Source of the DNA: Lachnospiraceae bacterium
GTDB lineage: Bacteria > Bacillota > Clostridia > Lachnospirales > Lachnospiraceae
Assembly (NCBI GenBank): GCA_030524665.1
Contig: JAUNGL010000014.1
Span: 1-36,781 of the forward strand
Direction: 5' to 3'
DNA: 36,781 nucleotides
Numbering within the stretch: the first letter of the stretch is position 1; every line of letters starts with the position of its first letter. Below the pieces are notes generated by a model. It made no database searches. It saw nothing but the letters and a program-made list of their open reading frames with translations, and had not been told where the DNA came from. The translations under genes and the position numbers were made by a program. Shown in pieces: positions 33,968 through 36,781 of this stretch.

Positions 33968-34026
33968 CTCTGCTTCCTCCTTGATTATAACGATACTACC
34001 TGTATTTCTGTCTCTTTACAGTAAAA

Positions 34027-35292
34027 TTAAATTTCTACTCCGAAATGCTCAAACAAAATCTTCTCTGCCTCTCCGTTCCAGAGTCCCTTATGCGCCTTGC
34101 AAGACTCGGCAAGCCTTGCAAACAGCGGATCGGTCTCTCCAAGCTTTTCAAAATCATCAATGGCAGTCAGCGGCATATCAAACTGTGTATAGGTCAGCTT
34201 CTTTCCGCCCGGAATCTTCGGAAGATTCTTTGTCGCCTCAGCGATACTGTCAATGCCTCCCACATGAGTTACCATAACGGCCGGATTGATCGCACCCTTA
34301 GCTGCCAATGTGTTGGCTTCGATCAAATCATCATTGTTTCCGCCTGTCGTTCCCATGATATGCGTGCTGGTATAATGACAGTTATAAAGGTTAATCTCTG
34401 CACGGAACTGGTTATCAGTCGGGCCTGCAAAGAAATTCATGCAGCCATCAAAGGCCAGAAGCCTGTCCCCCATCTCCGCCACCTGCTTTATCGGGACATA
34501 GACAAATACATCATCATATCCGTGTCCGTCCGTCAGCTTAAGCAGCTCCTCTACCGGGTCTGCCATCGCAGCCGTATTGACATACAGCAGTTCTACACCG
34601 TTCTCTTTTGCAGCTTCCTCAGTGATCACTTCTCTTGCGCGTGCAATTCTTTCATCGCTGACATCGGTCACAACAATCCTCTTCGGACGGTTTTCAAACT
34701 GGATTCCGTAGCTGACTGCTCCGAGACCCATCGGACCGCAGCCTCCCATGATCAGGATATTGCCGCCTTCCTTCGTTCCCATCGTGTGCTGGTAATTCTT
34801 CTTATTGGTGTGATAATTTGCGTGATATCCTCCAATGATACAGCTCATCGGTTCACCGAGTGACGCTTCAAAGAAGCTTTCTCCTTTGTACTCCATCAGG
34901 CATCCCAGCTCCATCACCTCGTGCGGAATTACGCAGTAAGTACATGCACCGCCGAAATACTCGTAGGAATATCCCGGTGAAGCAAGACTTCCCTTATAAT
35001 TCAGGGCCGGCTGCTGTGCAAATTTCATGCCCGGATGAAACTGATCCTTCCACTTTTCTCCTACTTCTACGATCACGCCTGCAAATTCGTGCCCAACGAT
35101 GATCGGATTCGTATCAATATTCTGCGGTGCGCGTTTATGACGCTTTCCCTGCTTTACCAGCTTGTAGGTTGACATGCAGATACTGTCGCTGATTACCTTT
35201 ACCAGTATCTCATCATCCTTGATCTGCGGCAGTTCAAATTCTTCCAGTCTCAGATCATCTTCCCCATACATTCTGACTGCTTTTGTCTTCAT
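34027..35292 (-). CDS. Zinc-dependent medium-chain dehydrogenase (sorbose-1-phosphate reductase-like)
   Basis: The 421-residue protein is a medium-chain dehydrogenase/reductase. Catalytic zinc ligands are visible as Cys39 (SICMSTYK), His68-Glu69 (VGHEFAG) and Glu147 (LGEPMSC). The four-cysteine structural zinc lobe of classical alcohol dehydrogenases is missing. The Rossmann motif is MGGCGPMGLGAV, followed by an acidic residue in VVTDVSDERIARA that suggests NAD. Its length and operon context suit reduction or oxidation of a sugar or polyol phosphate, such as sorbitol-6-phosphate to sorbose-1-phosphate or similar. The exact substrate is inferred. GGAGGA precedes the ATG. Confidence 0.8.
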   Translation of the reverse strand: MKTKAVRMYGEDDLRLEEFELPQIKDDEILVKVISDSICMSTYKLVKQGKRHKRAPQNIDTNPIIVGHEFAGVIVEVGEKWKDQFHPGMKFAQQPALNYKGSLASPGYSYEYFGGACTYCVIPHEVMELGCLMEYKGESFFEASLGEPMSCIIGGYHANYHTNKKNYQHTMGTKEGGNILIMGGCGPMGLGAVSYGIQFENRPKRIVVTDVSDERIARAREVITEEAAKENGVELLYVNTAAMADPVEELLKLTDGHGYDDVFVYVPIKQVAEMGDRLLAFDGCMNFFAGPTDNQFRAEINLYNCHYTSTHIMGTTGGNNDDLIEANTLAAKGAINPAVMVTHVGGIDSIAEATKNLPKIPGGKKLTYTQFDMPLTAIDDFEKLGETDPLFARLAESCKAHKGLWNGEAEKILFEHFGVEI

Positions 35293-35364
35293 TTCCGATT
35301 CCTCCGATTCCTAATCTGTCGATTTCCTGTTCCATGCGATAACAGCTGTTTCATACTCTTCCCA

Positions 35365-36294
35365 TCACAGACGTTCCAGCTTCACCTGCTTCAGCAATTC
35401 ATCCACAACTTCCCGTGACGGCGGCTTCGTTCCCGTGGTAGTGACGGCTCCTGCCGAAACTGCCATACCGAGCTTCGCTGCATCCTCCATACCCATCTTC
35501 CTGTCCCATCCGTAAGCAAGTGCAGCTACCATCGCATCGCCTGCCCCTACCGTAGAATGAGCCTTCACAGACAGCCCCCGGCATTTGTACTTCTGCTCTT
35601 TTCCAAGAAACAGCGCTCCCATCTGTCCCATCGAAACTGCCACCATACCGACTCCCTGTTCCAGAAGACGTCCGCCCAGCTCTACAAGCTGTTCCTCCGT
35701 AGCACGATAATCAATCTGATAATACTCTTCCAGCTCCACGCGGTTCGGCTTAATAATATCCGGTCCTGCTGCCAGTGAATTAACAAACAGCTCACCATCC
35801 GCATCCAGAAGCACGGAGGCTCCTTTTTTATGTACCTTCTCTGTGATTACGCGGTAGATGTCTTTGCCGACTCCTCTCGGAATGCTTCCTGCCAGCACGA
35901 ACAATGTCTCTTCCGAAGCATATCCTTCCAATTTCCCGATCAGTTCCCCGAGCTGCTCCGACGATACCACAGGTCCCTGCTCATTCAGCTCAGTCACGAT
36001 TCCATTCGGCTCTACCACTTTCATATTGGTTCTCGTCTCGCCCTGTACCTGTACGAAATCTGTCCTGATACCGTACTCCTTCAGCACCTTCTCAATGACC
36101 GCTCCGCTGCTTCCTCCCAGAAACCCGGTCGCTACCGTTGTACCTCCCAGCTCTCTGACCGTCTTTGAGACATTGATACCCTTTCCACCTGCATCCAGTA
36201 CGATATTCTGAATCCGGTTCAACCCTCCCCGTTCCATCTCTCCGATATCGACTGTCTTGTCAATCGCAGGATTCATTGTAACTGTAACAATCAT
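35365..36294 (-). CDS. fruK: PfkB-family sugar-phosphate kinase (1-phosphofructokinase-like)
   Basis: The 309-residue kinase shows both PfkB signatures: DAGGKGINVSKTVRELGG near residue 35 and AHSTVGAGDAMVAAL near 250, the latter with the catalytic Asp. The N-terminus MIVTVTMNPAIDKTV is typical of FruK and LacC, which phosphorylate fructose-1-phosphate and tagatose-6-phosphate. Next to an EIIA and a polyol-phosphate-type dehydrogenase, fructose-1-phosphate (or sorbose-1-phosphate derived) is the likeliest substrate; tagatose-6-phosphate cannot be ruled out. AAAGGAGGA precedes the ATG. The EIIA gene stops 4 nt upstream. Confidence 0.85.
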   Translation of the reverse strand: MIVTVTMNPAIDKTVDIGEMERGGLNRIQNIVLDAGGKGINVSKTVRELGGTTVATGFLGGSSGAVIEKVLKEYGIRTDFVQVQGETRTNMKVVEPNGIVTELNEQGPVVSSEQLGELIGKLEGYASEETLFVLAGSIPRGVGKDIYRVITEKVHKKGASVLLDADGELFVNSLAAGPDIIKPNRVELEEYYQIDYRATEEQLVELGGRLLEQGVGMVAVSMGQMGALFLGKEQKYKCRGLSVKAHSTVGAGDAMVAALAYGWDRKMGMEDAAKLGMAVSAGAVTTTGTKPPSREVVDELLKQVKLERL

Positions 36295-36298
36295 GGAG

Positions 36299-36778
36299 TT
36301 AATCCTCCTTTGTCAGTATTTCATAAACTTCATCCACACTTCCTGATACCAGACGGTCTACATCTTCCGGAGTCGCCATCTTAGCTGCAATATTTCCGAG
36401 GATCGTCAAGTGTTCATCACCCACTCCGGCGATTCCAATGACCAGCTTCACATCGCCGGTTCCCCAGTCTGTTCCTTCCGGAAACGTCATCACTGCGATT
36501 CCGGAAGCCTTAATATCCTTCTTCGCTTCCTCAACACCGTGCGGAAGTGCAATTGCATTTCCCATATTCGTCGAGAAGGTCAACTCACGCTTCAGCATTG
36601 CATCAATATAACCGCTCTCTACGTAACCACTGTCGACAAGCATCTGTCCCACCTCACGGATGACATCCTCCTTTGCCTTCGCACTGCATCCCATACGAAT
36701 ATTTTTCTTCATCAACAACTCCGGCTTCTTTGCCTCAACCTTTACTTCTGCTTCTTTTTTCTTTCTTCCAAAAAACAT
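36299..36778 (-). CDS. PTS EIIA component, mannitol/fructose type
   Basis: The 159-residue protein is a PTS_EIIA_2 domain (mannitol/fructose family). The phospho-accepting histidine is His80 in NAIALPHGV, and KRELTFSTNMGN and VGDEHLTILGNIA are family segments. It has a charged N-terminal stretch (FFGRKKKEAEVKVEAKK) that looks like a linker. The ATG lies three bases from the window edge, so the ribosome-binding site cannot be seen and the gene could be longer or fused to an EIIBC part outside the window. It starts the visible part of the operon with the kinase, dehydrogenase, HPr and Enzyme I. Confidence 0.88.
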   Translation of the reverse strand: MFFGRKKKEAEVKVEAKKPELLMKKNIRMGCSAKAKEDVIREVGQMLVDSGYVESGYIDAMLKRELTFSTNMGNAIALPHGVEEAKKDIKASGIAVMTFPEGTDWGTGDVKLVIGIAGVGDEHLTILGNIAAKMATPEDVDRLVSGSVDEVYEILTKED

Positions 36779-36781
36779 ATC

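Noticed and set aside
1-36781. tRNA, rRNA, CRISPR arrays, transposases or phage genes
   Set aside because: No cloverleaf-like segments, no regularly spaced direct repeats of CRISPR type and no transposase, integrase or phage structural motifs were seen on either strand.

Overview
The window reads as a chromosomal segment of a Clostridia (Firmicutes) bacterium, most likely a Lachnospiraceae gut anaerobe. The grounds are strong GGAGG ribosome-binding sites throughout, the Firmicutes order tig-clpP-clpX-lon-ysxC, a complete ion-pumping Rnf complex, an HPr with both His-15 and Ser-46, GH13 and PTS sugar genes, and roughly half G+C by eye. No rRNA, tRNA, insertion sequence, prophage or CRISPR array was seen.

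Layout. (1) 1-2,940: a copper-exporting P-type ATPase (copA) behind a promoter carrying two CsoR-like operators, ending in a bidirectional terminator. (2) 2,946-12,313, minus strand: a proteostasis block read in the order small hypothetical protein, DJ-1/PfpI protein, trigger factor, ClpP, ClpX, Lon, YsxC, LarE, TcdA. (3) 12,565-13,288: two small XRE-type regulators. (4) 13,361-17,769, minus strand: a secreted SGNH hydrolase with cell-wall-binding repeats, an HPr-like protein lacking the phosphorylatable His, a membrane acyltransferase and a duplicated CmpB-type membrane protein. (5) 17,857-18,711: a divergent AraC-type regulator. (6) 18,889-27,542, plus strand: TatA/B-like protein, a very short TatA, TatC, an exported protein with five FMN-binding repeats, then rnfC, an rnfD-rnfG fusion, rnfE, rnfA and rnfB, closed by a strong terminator. 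(7) 27,667-31,701, minus strand: a nitroreductase, an M20 peptidase with an internal 39-bp minisatellite, a structured intergenic element and a GH13 glycosidase. (8) 32,014-36,778, minus strand: a PTS operon (EIIA, PfkB sugar-phosphate kinase, sorbitol/sorbose-type zinc dehydrogenase, HPr, Enzyme I) running off the right edge.

The most interesting part is region 6. A compact Tat translocase is followed by a protein whose signal peptide looks like a Tat signal with an Arg-Lys pair. Its outside part is five tandem FMN_bind domains, three with the canonical SGAT flavinylation motif and two with SGCT. The Rnf genes follow directly. The arrangement suggests a dedicated export route for a multi-flavin electron carrier that exchanges electrons with Rnf on the outer face of the membrane. 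This is inferred from motifs and gene order; no flavin transferase (ApbE) lies in the window. A second item of note is the 29,843-30,070 intergenic stretch, which folds into several precise hairpins and looks like a dispersed repeat or a structured RNA.
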